From CAZFVY01 sp964522665 (lineage in GTDB: Bacteria; Verrucomicrobiota; Verrucomicrobiia; Limisphaerales; CAZFVY01), in NCBI GenBank assembly GCA_964522665.1, contig CAZFVY010000006.1:60312-124311 (forward strand): a DNA stretch of 64,000 nucleotides, written 5' to 3'. The position numbers and the translations under genes are program-made. This document shows positions 41,768-52,517 of the stretch, piece after piece. The notes under the pieces were generated by a model. It did no database searches and was not told the DNA's origin. It was given only the letters and a program-made list of their open reading frames with translations. How positions within the stretch are numbered: the stretch's first letter is position 1; the number at the start of each line of letters is the position of its first letter.

Positions 41768-43111
41768 TTAGGCCGCCGCGAGCGCCCGATCCATCCGTTT
41801 CAAAACCCGCTCGCGACCCAGCACAGCCAGTAGGTGATAAAGACTTGGGCCGATCGCGCTGCCCGCGCACGCCAGTCGAGTCGGATGCACCAGTTCGCCG
41901 GTCTTGACGCCTAGCTCGCGGGCGGTTCCAGCGAGCGCGGCGCCGATGGCGTCCGCTTCAAAGTTACCAAGTTGGGCGAAGGCCGCGCGCAGTTTCGCCA
42001 GGCGGGCGCGAATTTCGGCGGGGAATTCCTTCGCCAACGCCGCGGCGTCCAACGCGACCTCCTCAACGAAATAGAAGCCGCCAAACGCCGGCAACTCGGC
42101 GAGTTGCTTGACTTTTTCCTTGCACGTGGCGAGCGCCGCGGAAACGTAGGCGTCGTCGAAGCCCCCGGTGTCGAAGCCCGCGCGTTTCAATGCGGGGCGG
42201 GCCAGTTCCGTGAAGCGCGCGAGAGTCATCGTCTTGATGTACTCGCCGTTGATCCAATGCAATTTGTCGAGGTCGAACCGGGCGTTGTGCCGCAGAATCT
42301 GCGGCAGGTCGAACCGTTCGATGACCTCGGCCAGCGGCACGACCTCGCGATTATGCTTGGGGGACCAGCCGAGGAGGCAAAGGTAGTTGACGACGGCCTC
42401 GGGAACGTAGCCGCCGTCGCGGTAGGTCGTCAGCGAAGCGGCCGCCTCACGTTTGCTCATCTTGGCGCCGTCCGCGTTCAGAATCAGCGGGATGTGCGCA
42501 TACTTCGGCGGTTCGGCCCCGAAGGCGCGGAAGAGCGCGATGTGTTTGGCGCTGTTCGAGAGGTGATCCTCGCCGCGAATCACGTGGGTGATGCCCATTT
42601 CCAGGTCATCGACCACGTTCACAAAATGAAACACCGGCTGGCCGTCGGAGCGGATAATGACGAAGTCCGGATCGAGCCGCTCGCGGTCGGTCAATTCACG
42701 ATGGACGTTACCGACGACCAAATCGGGAATGACAATCGGCCGCTGGTCCATGCGGAATCTCACCGCGCCGTCGTGCTCGTAGGCCAGCCCTTTGTCCTTC
42801 AACTCCTGAATTCGCTTCAGATAGATCGCGTGGCGTTGCGACTGGAAGTAAGGGCCAGCGGCGCCTTTGCTTTCGCCGGCGGGATTCGCGCTGACCGGTC
42901 CCTCATCCCAGTCGAGCCCCAGCCAGCGAAGCCCGTCGAGGATAACCTCGACCGCCTCAGTGGTGTTGCGGGCGGCGTCCGTGTCCTCGATGCGGAGCAC
43001 AAAGGTCCCGCCCGTGTGACGGGCGTAAAGCCAGTTGAACAAAGCCGTGCGGGCGCCGCCAATGTGGAGGAAGCCGGTGGGACTGGGAGCGAAACGTACG
43101 CGAACACTCAT
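41768..43111 (-). CDS. gltX: Glutamyl-tRNA synthetase
   Basis: This class I synthetase shows the HIGH-type motif FAPSPTGFLHIGGARTAL and the KMSKS-type motif GAKMSKREAA. The ATP and glutamate binding segments include LRIEDTDAARNT and VIRGEDHLSNS. The 447 residues are slightly shorter than most GluRS (470-500), the C-terminal anticodon region being compact. The start ATG at 43111 has a standard GluRS N-terminus. It is the last leftward gene below HU. Confidence 0.95.
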   Translation of the reverse strand: MSVRVRFAPSPTGFLHIGGARTALFNWLYARHTGGTFVLRIEDTDAARNTTEAVEVILDGLRWLGLDWDEGPVSANPAGESKGAAGPYFQSQRHAIYLKRIQELKDKGLAYEHDGAVRFRMDQRPIVIPDLVVGNVHRELTDRERLDPDFVIIRSDGQPVFHFVNVVDDLEMGITHVIRGEDHLSNSAKHIALFRAFGAEPPKYAHIPLILNADGAKMSKREAAASLTTYRDGGYVPEAVVNYLCLLGWSPKHNREVVPLAEVIERFDLPQILRHNARFDLDKLHWINGEYIKTMTLARFTELARPALKRAGFDTGGFDDAYVSAALATCKEKVKQLAELPAFGGFYFVEEVALDAAALAKEFPAEIRARLAKLRAAFAQLGNFEADAIGAALAGTARELGVKTGELVHPTRLACAGSAIGPSLYHLLAVLGRERVLKRMDRALAAA

Positions 43112-43214
43112 GGGCTAAATCAGACGGCGCGCGCGCCGTTCCAAACGAGGGTCGCCGGCGTCCCGCGCGGACCGTTCGTGGCGAACGCCAGCTTGGTTTT
43201 GAATACTCATCGAG

Positions 43215-43254
43215 CCAAATAAAAACGGCACTCTGAACTTTTCAGAGCGCCGTT
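43215..43254 (-). terminator. Intrinsic terminator after HU gene
   Basis: Read on the minus strand, AACGGC and CTCTGAA pair with TTCAGAG and GCCGTT (13 pairs, one mismatch), and the stem is followed by TTTTTATTT. It lies just beyond the HU stop at 43270 and separates it from gltX. Confidence 0.8.
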
Positions 43255-43269
43255 GCGATAAAATACTGA

Positions 43270-43557
43270 TTAGCGGGAACCGAGGATGGCGTCTTTCGCG
43301 GCCTTCGCGACGCGGAATTTTACCACGCGCTTGGCGGGGATGTTGATCGGCGCGCCCGTGGCGGGATTGCGGCCGATCCGGGCCTTGCGATTGACGAGCA
43401 CCAACTTGCCCAAGCCGGGAAGAGTGAAGGTGTTTTTCGCGTGTTTGTAAGCCAGTTGAGCGATCGTATCGAGAATTGCCACCGCCTGCTTTTTCGAGAT
43501 TTCGTTCTTCTCGGCCACCGCGGTGGCGATCTGAGACTTGGAGAGCGCTTTTGCCAT
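43270..43557 (-). CDS. HU/IHF-type DNA-binding protein
   Basis: A 95-residue basic nucleoid protein, starting MAKALSKSQIATAVAEKN. It has the beta-arm pattern RKARIGRNPATGAPINIP and the ending KRVVKFRVAKAAKDAIL, which are typical of HU. The ATG at 43557 agrees with the family start; the open frame continues 29 codons further without similarity. A rho-independent terminator follows at 43215-43254. It diverges from the kinase gene. Confidence 0.93.
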   Translation of the reverse strand: MAKALSKSQIATAVAEKNEISKKQAVAILDTIAQLAYKHAKNTFTLPGLGKLVLVNRKARIGRNPATGAPINIPAKRVVKFRVAKAAKDAILGSR

Positions 43558-43712
43558 AATAGATTCAGTTGTTAAGTTCGGTAAAGTGTTGCGACCGCCG
43601 CGTATTAGAGGACCCGAGGCTAGGCTCGGCAAGGAGAAAATCACGGCGTGCCGCGGGCGTTGGCGCGCCAGCCGGGGCTTGACTTGCCCCGCCGTTGTAA
43701 GAACATCCGCAC

Positions 43713-44714
43713 GTGTCTGGGCTGTTCACCATTCAGAGCGAGTTTCGCTACGAAATCGTCCGCAAAATCTTCGAAGGCGGCATGGGAGTGGTCTATGAAG
43801 CCGAGCAGCATGGCGCCCGCAATTTCGTCAAGCGCGTCGCGATCAAGGTGGTTCGCCAAAGCTACACCAGCCAGCCGAGTTTCATCGAGAACTTCATCGG
43901 TGAAGCCAAGCTCGTGGCCGACTTGATCCACACGAATATCGTCCAGACGTACCACCTTGGCGAGGCGCGCGGCATCTACTTCATCGCGATGGAGTTGATC
44001 CGCGGGGTCAACCTCGAACAATTCTCGCGCCAACTGCGGGATCAGTCGCGCCCGCTGCCGCTCGAGCTGGCCGTGTTCATCGCCAGTCGCGTCGCGCGCG
44101 GCCTGGCGTACGCGCACGCCAAGGCCGACAAGGACGGGCGGCCGCTGGGAATCGTTCACCGTGACGTCAGCCCCAAGAACGTCATGATCGCGTTCGAGGG
44201 CGACGTGAAGCTGACCGATTTCGGCATCGCCAAAGCGCGCGGTTTTCTGCAAGACAACGAGGGTGAAGTAGTCGCCGGCAAGGCCGACTATATGAGTCCC
44301 GAGCAGGCGGACTTCCAGGTCACGGACAAACGGTCGGACCTCTTTTCCGTGGGCGTCGTGCTGGCGCGGCTGCTGCTGGGGCACAACATTTTCAAAGGGG
44401 TCAGCCCGGAGGCCTCGCGCGACCGCATCATGCACCTGCCAATTCCCAATTTCTGCGAACTGGACGCGCGCATCGATGAGCCGCTCAACGAAATCCTGCA
44501 GCGGACGCTGGTGCGCGAGATGGGCCAGCGGTTCCCCGACGCGGACGAGTTGCTTTTCGAGCTCGAAAACTACATTTATCACAAGGGCTACGGACCGACC
44601 AACGAAACCCTCGGACGCTACATCCGTGAGCTTTTCCGCCAAGGCCCGCCCGCGCCGGCCGCGCCGGTCCGCGCCGGGCAGGATTGCGATACGCCGGTCG
44701 CCGGCAAAGTCTGA
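43713..44714 (+). CDS. Ser/Thr protein kinase (soluble)
   Basis: A Hanks-type kinase of 333 residues with the glycine loop FEGGMGVVYEA, the ATP lysine K45 in RVAIKVV, the catalytic loop VHRDVSPKN (D151), the DFG motif (D169 in LTDFGIAKA) and an APE-like YMSPEQAD. Unlike many bacterial relatives it lacks a transmembrane helix and a sensor domain; after the kinase domain only a short Pro/Ala-rich tail remains. The start is a GTG at 43713. The gene for AguB follows 8 bases after its stop, so the two may be coexpressed. Confidence 0.88.
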   Translation: MSGLFTIQSEFRYEIVRKIFEGGMGVVYEAEQHGARNFVKRVAIKVVRQSYTSQPSFIENFIGEAKLVADLIHTNIVQTYHLGEARGIYFIAMELIRGVNLEQFSRQLRDQSRPLPLELAVFIASRVARGLAYAHAKADKDGRPLGIVHRDVSPKNVMIAFEGDVKLTDFGIAKARGFLQDNEGEVVAGKADYMSPEQADFQVTDKRSDLFSVGVVLARLLLGHNIFKGVSPEASRDRIMHLPIPNFCELDARIDEPLNEILQRTLVREMGQRFPDADELLFELENYIYHKGYGPTNETLGRYIRELFRQGPPAPAAPVRAGQDCDTPVAGKV

Positions 44715-44722
44715 AGGTCGTC

Positions 44723-45619
44723 ATGAAACGCGCCGCTGACACTTCCCGGGTCACGCTCGGTTTGCTCCAGGCCCGTTGCTCCCGCGACCCCGCGGCTAAC
44801 CTGAAGAAAACCCTGCAGGCCGCCGAGGCGGCGGCGGACGCCGGCGCGCGGATCATCTGCACCCAGGAGTTGTTCCGGTCGCTCTACTTTTGCCAGAGTG
44901 AAAAGCACGATTATTTCAAACTCGCGGAGCCGATTCCCGGGCCGAGTACCGTGGCGTTCCAGCGGCTGGCCAAACGGCGCAAAGTGGTGATCGTGGCGTC
45001 CCTTTTCGAAAAACGCGCCGCGGGCCTCTACCACAATACGGCGGTCATCATCGACGCGGACGGCGCCTTTTTGGGCCGGTATCGGAAGATGCACATTCCC
45101 GACGATCCGAGCTTCTACGAGAAATTCTATTTTACGCCCGGCGACCTGGGCTTTCGCGCCTGGCAGACGAAGTACGCCCGTATCGGCGTGCTGATTTGTT
45201 GGGACCAGTGGTATCCGGAGGCGGCCCGGCTGACGGCGATGCAGGGCGCGGAGATCCTGTTCTACCCGACCGCGATTGGCTGGCACCCGAGCGAAAAAGC
45301 CGAGTACGGCCCCACGCAACATGACGCGTGGGAGACGATTCAGCGGTCGCACGCCGTCGCCAACGGCTGTTACGTGGCGGCGGTGAATCGCGTCGGTCTG
45401 GAAACCCCCGAAGGTGGGGACGGGCTGGAGTTCTGGGGCCAGAGCTTTGTGGCGGGAACCTCCGGCCAACTACTGGCGCGGGCGGGCGTGGCGGAGGAAA
45501 CGAATCTCATTGTGCCGGTGGACCTGCAGAAAGTCGAGGTCACGCGCACGCACTGGCCGTTCCTGCGCGACCGCCGCATCGACGCCTACGGTGACTTGAC
45601 GAAACGGCTTTCGGACTAA
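44723..45619 (+). CDS. aguB: N-carbamoylputrescine amidase
   Basis: A carbon-nitrogen hydrolase with the catalytic triad E49 (CTQELF), K122 (YRKMHIPDDP) and C159 (LICWDQWYPEAA). AguB converts N-carbamoylputrescine to putrescine, ammonia and CO2; the segments LFYPTAIGWHP and GQSFVAGTSG are typical of that subgroup. The 298 residues are standard. AAGG seven bases before the ATG at 44723 fixes the start. Agmatine deiminase (aguA) is not nearby. Another nitrilase-family function cannot be excluded. Confidence 0.9.
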   Translation: MKRAADTSRVTLGLLQARCSRDPAANLKKTLQAAEAAADAGARIICTQELFRSLYFCQSEKHDYFKLAEPIPGPSTVAFQRLAKRRKVVIVASLFEKRAAGLYHNTAVIIDADGAFLGRYRKMHIPDDPSFYEKFYFTPGDLGFRAWQTKYARIGVLICWDQWYPEAARLTAMQGAEILFYPTAIGWHPSEKAEYGPTQHDAWETIQRSHAVANGCYVAAVNRVGLETPEGGDGLEFWGQSFVAGTSGQLLARAGVAEETNLIVPVDLQKVEVTRTHWPFLRDRRIDAYGDLTKRLSD

Positions 45620-45637
45620 GGCGCGGGAAGCGCTCGG

Positions 45638-45676
45638 AAAATGATAGATGATGGTATTTGTATCAAGGGTGTACAC
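45638..45676 (-). pseudogene. Remnant of a VapC-like PIN toxin (N-terminus only)
   Basis: From a GTG at 45676 on the minus strand the frame reads YTLDTNTIIYHF, the start of a VapC-type PIN ribonuclease with its first acidic residue. After about 13 codons the resemblance ends and the frame runs antisense into the 3' end of aguB. The GTG lies 11 bases past the stop of the antitoxin-like gene, the usual arrangement of a vapBC pair. The toxin was thus cut off by a rearrangement or deletion. Confidence 0.6.
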
Positions 45677-45687
45677 GGCCGCGAATC

Positions 45688-45861
45688 TCACCCTTTCCGA
45701 TCCCAAGACTTGCGGGCTTCCTCGAGTTCCCGGAGCGGCTCTGGCCTGCGGTTCTTCCAAGCTCCCTGAGCCTCTTCCCAAACTGCCATACGGTTTCGCC
45801 CTTTCACTAGAGCCGGGTGGCCGTGAGTTTTTGAACTCTGCTTTGTTGTTGACTCTGCCAT
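45688..45861 (-). CDS. Small protein, antitoxin-like (VapB type, orphan)
   Basis: A 57-residue charged protein from the ATG at 45861. Its second half, RMAVWEEAQGAWKNRRPEP and LRELEEARKSWDR, resembles the C-terminal half of small antitoxins that neutralise PIN toxins. No DNA-binding motif is clear in the first half. A fragment of a PIN-domain toxin starts 11 bases downstream, so this looks like a surviving antitoxin whose toxin is lost. It may equally be an unrelated short gene. Confidence 0.5.
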   Translation of the reverse strand: MAESTTKQSSKTHGHPALVKGRNRMAVWEEAQGAWKNRRPEPLRELEEARKSWDRKG

Positions 45862-46054
45862 AGTCGCTTCGTTGTATCCGGCGAATTGCCGCCCGGTCAA
45901 GTCCGGTGGGCTACAAGTTGAGCTTTCAACTTAGCCAACTTGAGTAATCTGACGCTGGGCGTCCGACTGTGCATCCCACGGGCCGCCCTCTCTGATTTCG
46001 TTGATCGATCCGTGATTGCCCTCCGCTGGCGCGCTTGGTTTACTCGCGCCGCTG

Positions 46055-47368
<1,314 letters not shown>

Positions 47369-47411
47369 ATCAGTTCGCTCCGCGCCGGAACGCCCGCAAG
47401 ATGACTGATTT

Positions 47412-48479
47412 ATGACCAAATTGGCATGGCGAATTCTTTGCGTTGGATGCTTGCTCACCCCGTCCGCGAGTTGGGCGGATGCGGGCGCGACCAACGCCTT
47501 ACCCAGTTTTCAAGAGGTGTTTGGCTTGGTGCGGACGAACCTGAGCCAAATCTCGGAGGCCGACTTGAACGACGCGGCCGTGCGGGGCCTGCTGCAGGAA
47601 CTCGATCCTCAGGTCAGCTTGGAACCGCTTTCCGGCCCCGCGGCGACGGACGCGGCGGTGACCACCAAACAGACGGTTTTTGAGGGCGCCTTCGCCTATG
47701 TCCGCGCGGCGGACGTAAAGCCGGGCTTGGCCGACGCCATCGCCGCCGCCTGCGGCGGGAGCGGGTCAACCAATAAAATCAAGGGCTTGGTCCTCGACCT
47801 GCGATTCGCGGGCGGCTCTGACTACGCCGACGCGGTGCGGGTGGCCGATCGATTTTTGTCGAGTGACAAGCCGCTGCTTGAGTGGGAAGGAACGCCGGTA
47901 CACTCGACCGCAAAATCGGACGCCATCGAGCTGCCGGTCGCGGTGTTGACCAATCGGAAAACGCACGGCGCGTCGGAAGCGTTGGCGGCGGTCCTGCGCC
48001 GCACGGACGTGGCGTTGCTGATCGGTAACTCGACCGCCGGGCAGGCGCGGGTGTTCAAGGTGTTTACGCTGACGAATGGGCGCCGTTTGCGAGTCGCGAC
48101 GGCCCCGGTTCGCTACGGCGACGGCGAACTGCTTCCCAGCTCGGGGCTACGGCCCGATATTCAAGTCAACATCGGTCTCGACGACGAGAACCTATATCTG
48201 GCCGACGCGTATCGAAGCCCGACGAAAGGCGTCGCGGTTGGCCGAATCGACGCGAAGACGAATGTGGTTGCCGGCGTGACAAACCGTTCTCCCCACCGGC
48301 TCAACGAGGCCGAGCTGGTGCGTTTGCAGAAAGAAGGCCTGACGCCGGATCTGTTAGCCGCTGAAATCTCCGATACCGAGGTGTCGCCCCTGAAGCCGGT
48401 GGTTCGCGACCCGGCGCTGGCGCGCGCCTTGGACCTGCTCAAGGGGTTGGCGGTGGTGCAGTCATCCCGTCACCTTTGA
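47412..48479 (+). CDS. S41 peptidase-like exported protein, catalytic residues lost
   Basis: A signal peptide (WRILCVGCLLTPSASWADA) precedes a region like the C-terminal processing peptidases, with IKGLVLDLRFAGGSDYADA and PVAVLTNRKTHGASEALAAVL. The catalytic serine position (S430 in E. coli Tsp) is G186 and the lysine position (K455) is Q211 (GNSTAGQAR). No PDZ domain is evident. The 355 residues are shorter than usual. It is therefore probably a non-proteolytic homologue in the periplasm, with an unknown role. It lies 43 bases downstream of purD. Confidence 0.72.
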   Translation: MTKLAWRILCVGCLLTPSASWADAGATNALPSFQEVFGLVRTNLSQISEADLNDAAVRGLLQELDPQVSLEPLSGPAATDAAVTTKQTVFEGAFAYVRAADVKPGLADAIAAACGGSGSTNKIKGLVLDLRFAGGSDYADAVRVADRFLSSDKPLLEWEGTPVHSTAKSDAIELPVAVLTNRKTHGASEALAAVLRRTDVALLIGNSTAGQARVFKVFTLTNGRRLRVATAPVRYGDGELLPSSGLRPDIQVNIGLDDENLYLADAYRSPTKGVAVGRIDAKTNVVAGVTNRSPHRLNEAELVRLQKEGLTPDLLAAEISDTEVSPLKPVVRDPALARALDLLKGLAVVQSSRHL

Positions 48480-48681
48480 CCGTGAGCACGTCGAACCCTC
48501 GGGACATTTGGGACGGCGAAGCCTCCGCGCGCGCGGCCGGGCACAAAGCTTTTGCATAACTCCGCTACGTATTGCCGTCCAGCGTGTTGCAATTGGCGAA
48601 GAGGGCCGAATACGAACGGCGCTATGATTTGCCGTTGACGATTCCTCGCAGGCATCTCAATTTGATGGCGCTTTCGCACGA

Positions 48682-50853
48682 ATGAAGACGATCCTGTTCG
48701 TTTGCACCGGAAATGTTTGCCGCAGCCCGATGGCTGAGGGCCTGTTTCGCCACGCCGTCAAAGGCCGCGGCGACTTTCAGATCCTTTCCGCGGGGGTGGG
48801 CGCGGTGGACGGTCAGGCGCCCAGTCCCTACGCCGTGGAGGCGTTGCGGGAACTTGGGTTGGATATTTCGCGGCAACGTAGCCGGGCGTTGACGCCCGAA
48901 TTGGTGCAGCAGGCGGACTATATCTTTGGCATGACGCGCGGGCATGTCGATGCGATCGACCTGCTTTATCCGCAGGCGGCCGAGAAGACTTTTTTGCTGC
49001 GCGAATTTGACGAGACCCTCGATTTTTACGAAAAGGACATCCCTGACCCGATTGGCGGGCCGTATGAAGTTTACCTGCTGTCGCGCGACCAGATCGAGCA
49101 AGGCATTGTGACTATGTTGAGATTTATCGACCAGACCAGCGCCGGCGCCGATTCCGCCGGGGCCAAGGAGAGAACGCTTTCAATCGCCCTCGGTTCCGAT
49201 CATGCCGGGTTCGAACTCAAGGAAGCGCTCAAGCAGCATTTGCAGAATCGCGGCATTCCGTTCGTCGATTTTGGGACGCATTCGACGGAAAGCGCCGATT
49301 ATCCCGATTACGCGCAGAGTGCCGCGCTGAGCGTGGCCAGCCATCAGACGACGCTCGGGGTCCTGACCTGCTCGACGGGCGTGGGGATGAGCATCACCGC
49401 GAACAAGGTGCCCGGCGTCCGCGCGGCGTTGGTTTTCAACGAGAAAATGGCCTCCCTGGCCCGCCAGCATAATGACGCGAACATGCTTTGCCTCGGCGGC
49501 AAATTCATCGACGCGCGCGCGGGCACGCAGATTCTGGACGCGTTTCTCGACGCCCAATTCGAGGGTGGACGCCACGAGCGGAGGGTCGCGAAAATGGAGC
49601 GGGGCGGGGCGCCGGTGGGGCGGCATTTGCGCGAAACGGACCCGGACATCGCGGAGGCGATCGAGCGCGAGCGCCAGCGTCAGCAGCAGAATATCGAGCT
49701 GATCGCGAGCGAGAACTTCACGAGCCTGGCCGTGCTTGAGGCGCAAGGCTCGGTGCTCACGAACAAATACGCCGAGGGTTATCCCGGACGGCGCTGGTAC
49801 GGGGGCTGCGAATTCGTCGATCAAGTCGAACAACTGGCGATCGACCGGGCCAAGCGGCTCTTCGGCGCGGAGCACGCGAACGTCCAGCCGCACTCCGGCA
49901 GCGGCGCGAACATGGCGGTTTATTTCGCCGTGCTGAAACCGGGCGACCGCATCCTGACCATGGACCTGAGCCACGGCGGACACTTGACGCACGGCAATCG
50001 CGCCAATTTCTCCGGGCGGTTCTTCGACGTCATCCATTACGGCGTGCGCAAGGACGATGAATTGATCGATTACAATCAACTGGCCGAGATGGCCCGGGCG
50101 CATCGGCCCAAGATGATTACCGTGGGAGCGAGCGCCTATCCCCGCGTCATCGATTTCGCCCGCATGGGCGAGATCGCGCGCGAAGTGGGCGCGTACCTGC
50201 TGGCGGACATCGCGCATATCGCGGGGCTGGTCGCCGCGGGGATTCACCCCAGTCCAGTGGGGCACGCTGATTTTGTGACCACCACGACGCACAAAACCCT
50301 GCGCGGTCCGCGCGGCGGCCTGATCCTTTGTTCCGCGCAACACGCCAAAGAAATCGACGGGCAGACCTTTCCCGGGATTCAGGGCGGGCCGTTGATGCAC
50401 GTCATTGCGGCCAAGGCCGTATGCTTGTTGGAGGCGTTGCAGCCAAGTTTCCGCGCGTACCAGGAACAGATCGTCAAGAATGCCCGCGCGTTGGCCGACG
50501 GCCTCAAGCGCAACGGCTACCGGTTGGTGAGCGGTGGCACGGAGAATCATCTGATGCTCGTGGACGTGGGCGCCCGCGGCGTGACGGGCAAGGAGTGTCA
50601 GGCCGCGTTGGACGGCGCCGGCATCACGGTGAATAAGAACACGATCCCGTTTGAGACCCGCTCGCCGTTCCAGGCCAGCGGGATCCGCCTGGGAACGCCA
50701 GCCGTGACCACCCGCGGCATGCGGGAAACCGAGATGGCGGCCGTCGCGGACATGATCAGTGAAGTACTTTTGGACCTCAAAAACCTTGACGCCGCCCGTC
50801 ACGTGCGGCAAAGGGTGCTCGAATTGACCGCAAGTTTTCCCTTGCCGTACTGA
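48682..50853 (+). CDS. Fusion: LMW phosphatase - RpiB - serine hydroxymethyltransferase
   Basis: A single 723-codon frame encodes three enzymes. Residues 1-150 form a low-molecular-weight phosphatase (C8-X5-R14, [10 protein letters not shown]; general acid D122 in DPIGG). Residues about 165-300 form ribose-5-phosphate isomerase B ([13 protein letters not shown]230 in [17 protein letters not shown]). Residues about 310-723 form serine hydroxymethyltransferase ([25 protein letters not shown] lysine K538 in [14 protein letters not shown]). The order equals the ywlE-ywlF-glyA arrangement known from Bacillus. The linkers are short and show no frameshift. An internal ATG (M305, base 49594) with GGAGGG eight bases before it could also make GlyA alone, of normal length (419 residues). 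Confidence 0.88.
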   Translation: MKTILFVCTGNVCRSPMAEGLFRHAVKGRGDFQILSAGVGAVDGQAPSPYAVEALRELGLDISRQRSRALTPELVQQADYIFGMTRGHVDAIDLLYPQAAEKTFLLREFDETLDFYEKDIPDPIGGPYEVYLLSRDQIEQGIVTMLRFIDQTSAGADSAGAKERTLSIALGSDHAGFELKEALKQHLQNRGIPFVDFGTHSTESADYPDYAQSAALSVASHQTTLGVLTCSTGVGMSITANKVPGVRAALVFNEKMASLARQHNDANMLCLGGKFIDARAGTQILDAFLDAQFEGGRHERRVAKMERGGAPVGRHLRETDPDIAEAIERERQRQQQNIELIASENFTSLAVLEAQGSVLTNKYAEGYPGRRWYGGCEFVDQVEQLAIDRAKRLFGAEHANVQPHSGSGANMAVYFAVLKPGDRILTMDLSHGGHLTHGNRANFSGRFFDVIHYGVRKDDELIDYNQLAEMARAHRPKMITVGASAYPRVIDFARMGEIAREVGAYLLADIAHIAGLVAAGIHPSPVGHADFVTTTTHKTLRGPRGGLILCSAQHAKEIDGQTFPGIQGGPLMHVIAAKAVCLLEALQPSFRAYQEQIVKNARALADGLKRNGYRLVSGGTENHLMLVDVGARGVTGKECQAALDGAGITVNKNTIPFETRSPFQASGIRLGTPAVTTRGMRETEMAAVADMISEVLLDLKNLDAARHVRQRVLELTASFPLPY
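49580..49585 (+). promoter_or_regulatory. Internal ribosome binding site for the GlyA part
   Basis: GGAGGG is followed, after an eight-base spacer, by an in-frame ATG at 49594. It is one of the strongest Shine-Dalgarno-like sites in the window and sits at the RpiB/GlyA boundary. Confidence 0.5.
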
Positions 50854-51004
50854 CCGTACTGAACTTACCTTTCAGACACGGCTCCTGCTTTCAAATCCCT
50901 TTTGAACGGATTTAGGCGTTTGGATGACTAACTGGCTGGCTGGTTGACCACCACCCAGAGTCATGCCCACCGGGCCGCTACTGAATTTTTACCAATTATT
51001 GTTT

Positions 51005-52501
51005 ATGCCGAGAATTGCCAAGAAGACTGTCAAGCCGAAGGCTGGCGGTAGAGCCAAAGCCCCCGTGGCCGAGGCCGCCGCATTGCCCGCGGAGCCGGCC
51101 GATATGTTCGAGCCACCCGCTCCCCCCGCAAACGACGGCCCCAAGGCGGTGACCTCCGCGGATTTGCAGTTGCCGACCAAAGCGACGGAACTGAAGGAGA
51201 CCGAGCCGACCCCGGCCGCCAAAGCCGCCGAGTCAGCCGCGAGCACCGTCAATATCGCCCGCTTGCAGGCGCTGTCGATGACCGATCTGAATCAGATGGC
51301 CAAGGAGATGGGCATCGAGAACTTCGGCACGATGAAGAAGCACGAAGTCATCTTCCAGATTCTTCAGAAAAACGCCGAACGCAGCGGCAGCCTGTTCTCG
51401 GAAGGCGTGCTTGAGATTTTGCCCGAAGGCTTCGGGTTTCTCCGGTCCCAAAGCTTCAACTATCTGCCGTGCCCGGAAGACATTTACGTTTCGCCGTCGC
51501 AAATTCGGCGGTTCGACCTGCAGACCGGCGATCTGGTGGCGGGACAAATCCGCCCTCCGAAGGAGAAGGAACGGTTCTTCGCGCTGCTCAAAGTCGAAGC
51601 GGTGGACAAGGAAGATCCGGACAAGGCCAAAGACAAGACCCATTTTGACAACCTGACGCCGCTGTTTCCCAACAAGCGCTTCATCCTGGAAACCACCGCG
51701 GACGAGTTATCGACCCGGGTGCTCGACCTGGTTTGTCCGATTGGCAAAGGCACCCGCGGGCTGATCGTGGCGCCGCCGCGCACGGGCAAAACCGTGCTGA
51801 TGCAGAAACTCGCCAACGCAATTCTCAAGAACAACCCCGAGGTCTATCTTTTCATCCTGCTGATTGACGAGCGACCCGAGGAAGTCACCGACATGGAGCG
51901 GAATTGCAAGCCGGCGGAAGTCATTAGCTCGACGTTCGATGAACCACCCGAGCGGCATGTCCAGGTCGCCGAAATGGTGATCGAGAAAGCTCGGCGCATG
52001 GTCGAGCACAAGAAGGACGTCGTGATCCTGCTCGACTCGATCACCCGCTTGGCGCGCGCTTACAACACGGTTCAGCCGCACTCCGGCAAGATTCTGTCCG
52101 GTGGCGTCGATGCCAACGCGCTGCACAAGCCGAAACGCTTTTTTGGCGCCGCGCGCAACCTCGAAGAGGGCGGTTCGTTGACGATCATCGCGACCGCGCT
52201 GGTCGATACCGGGTCGCGCATGGACGAAGTTATTTTCGAAGAGTTCAAGGGTACCGGCAACATGGAAGTCAGCCTCGACCGCCATTTGGTGGAGCGCCGG
52301 ATTTTCCCCTCGATCAACATCGAGCTGTCCGGCACGCGTAAAGAGGAACTGCTCTATCATCCCGACGAGTATTCCAAAGTTGTCGTTCTGCGGCGGGCGC
52401 TCACGGGCGTGCCACCGGTCGAAGCGATGGAATTGGTGCTGAACAAACTGAAGAAGACCCGCAGCAACATCGAGTTCCTGCTCGGCATGTCCGTTGGTTG
52501 A
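51005..52501 (+). CDS. rho: Transcription termination factor Rho
   Basis: Rho is the hexameric RNA helicase that ends transcription. It has an Ala/Pro-rich extension (about 80 residues), then Rho_N ([20 protein letters not shown]), the RNA-binding domain with [15 protein letters not shown], and the ATPase core with Walker [13 protein letters not shown] and Walker [16 protein letters not shown]. The ATG at 51005 gives 498 residues; an ATG at 50963 adds 14 residues and is also possible. The lipoprotein gene starts 17 bases past its stop. Confidence 0.95.
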   Translation: MPRIAKKTVKPKAGGRAKAPVAEAAALPAEPADMFEPPAPPANDGPKAVTSADLQLPTKATELKETEPTPAAKAAESAASTVNIARLQALSMTDLNQMAKEMGIENFGTMKKHEVIFQILQKNAERSGSLFSEGVLEILPEGFGFLRSQSFNYLPCPEDIYVSPSQIRRFDLQTGDLVAGQIRPPKEKERFFALLKVEAVDKEDPDKAKDKTHFDNLTPLFPNKRFILETTADELSTRVLDLVCPIGKGTRGLIVAPPRTGKTVLMQKLANAILKNNPEVYLFILLIDERPEEVTDMERNCKPAEVISSTFDEPPERHVQVAEMVIEKARRMVEHKKDVVILLDSITRLARAYNTVQPHSGKILSGGVDANALHKPKRFFGAARNLEEGGSLTIIATALVDTGSRMDEVIFEEFKGTGNMEVSLDRHLVERRIFPSINIELSGTRKEELLYHPDEYSKVVVLRRALTGVPPVEAMELVLNKLKKTRSNIEFLLGMSVG

Positions 52502-52517
52502 GCCGCGGTTCGCCGGA

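Noticed and set aside
41972..43222. A long plus-strand frame over gltX
   Set aside because: The opposite strand carries the HIGH and KMSKS motifs of GluRS; this frame is a codon-bias shadow.
45915..45932. Hairpin AAGTTGA/TCAACTT upstream of purD
   Set aside because: It is short, has no T-run and no position relative to a start that would support a regulatory role.
49180..50811. A 543-codon open frame on the minus strand over the RpiB-GlyA gene
   Set aside because: It is the antisense shadow of a clearly coding GC-rich gene, has no recognisable motifs and overlaps three conserved enzyme domains.
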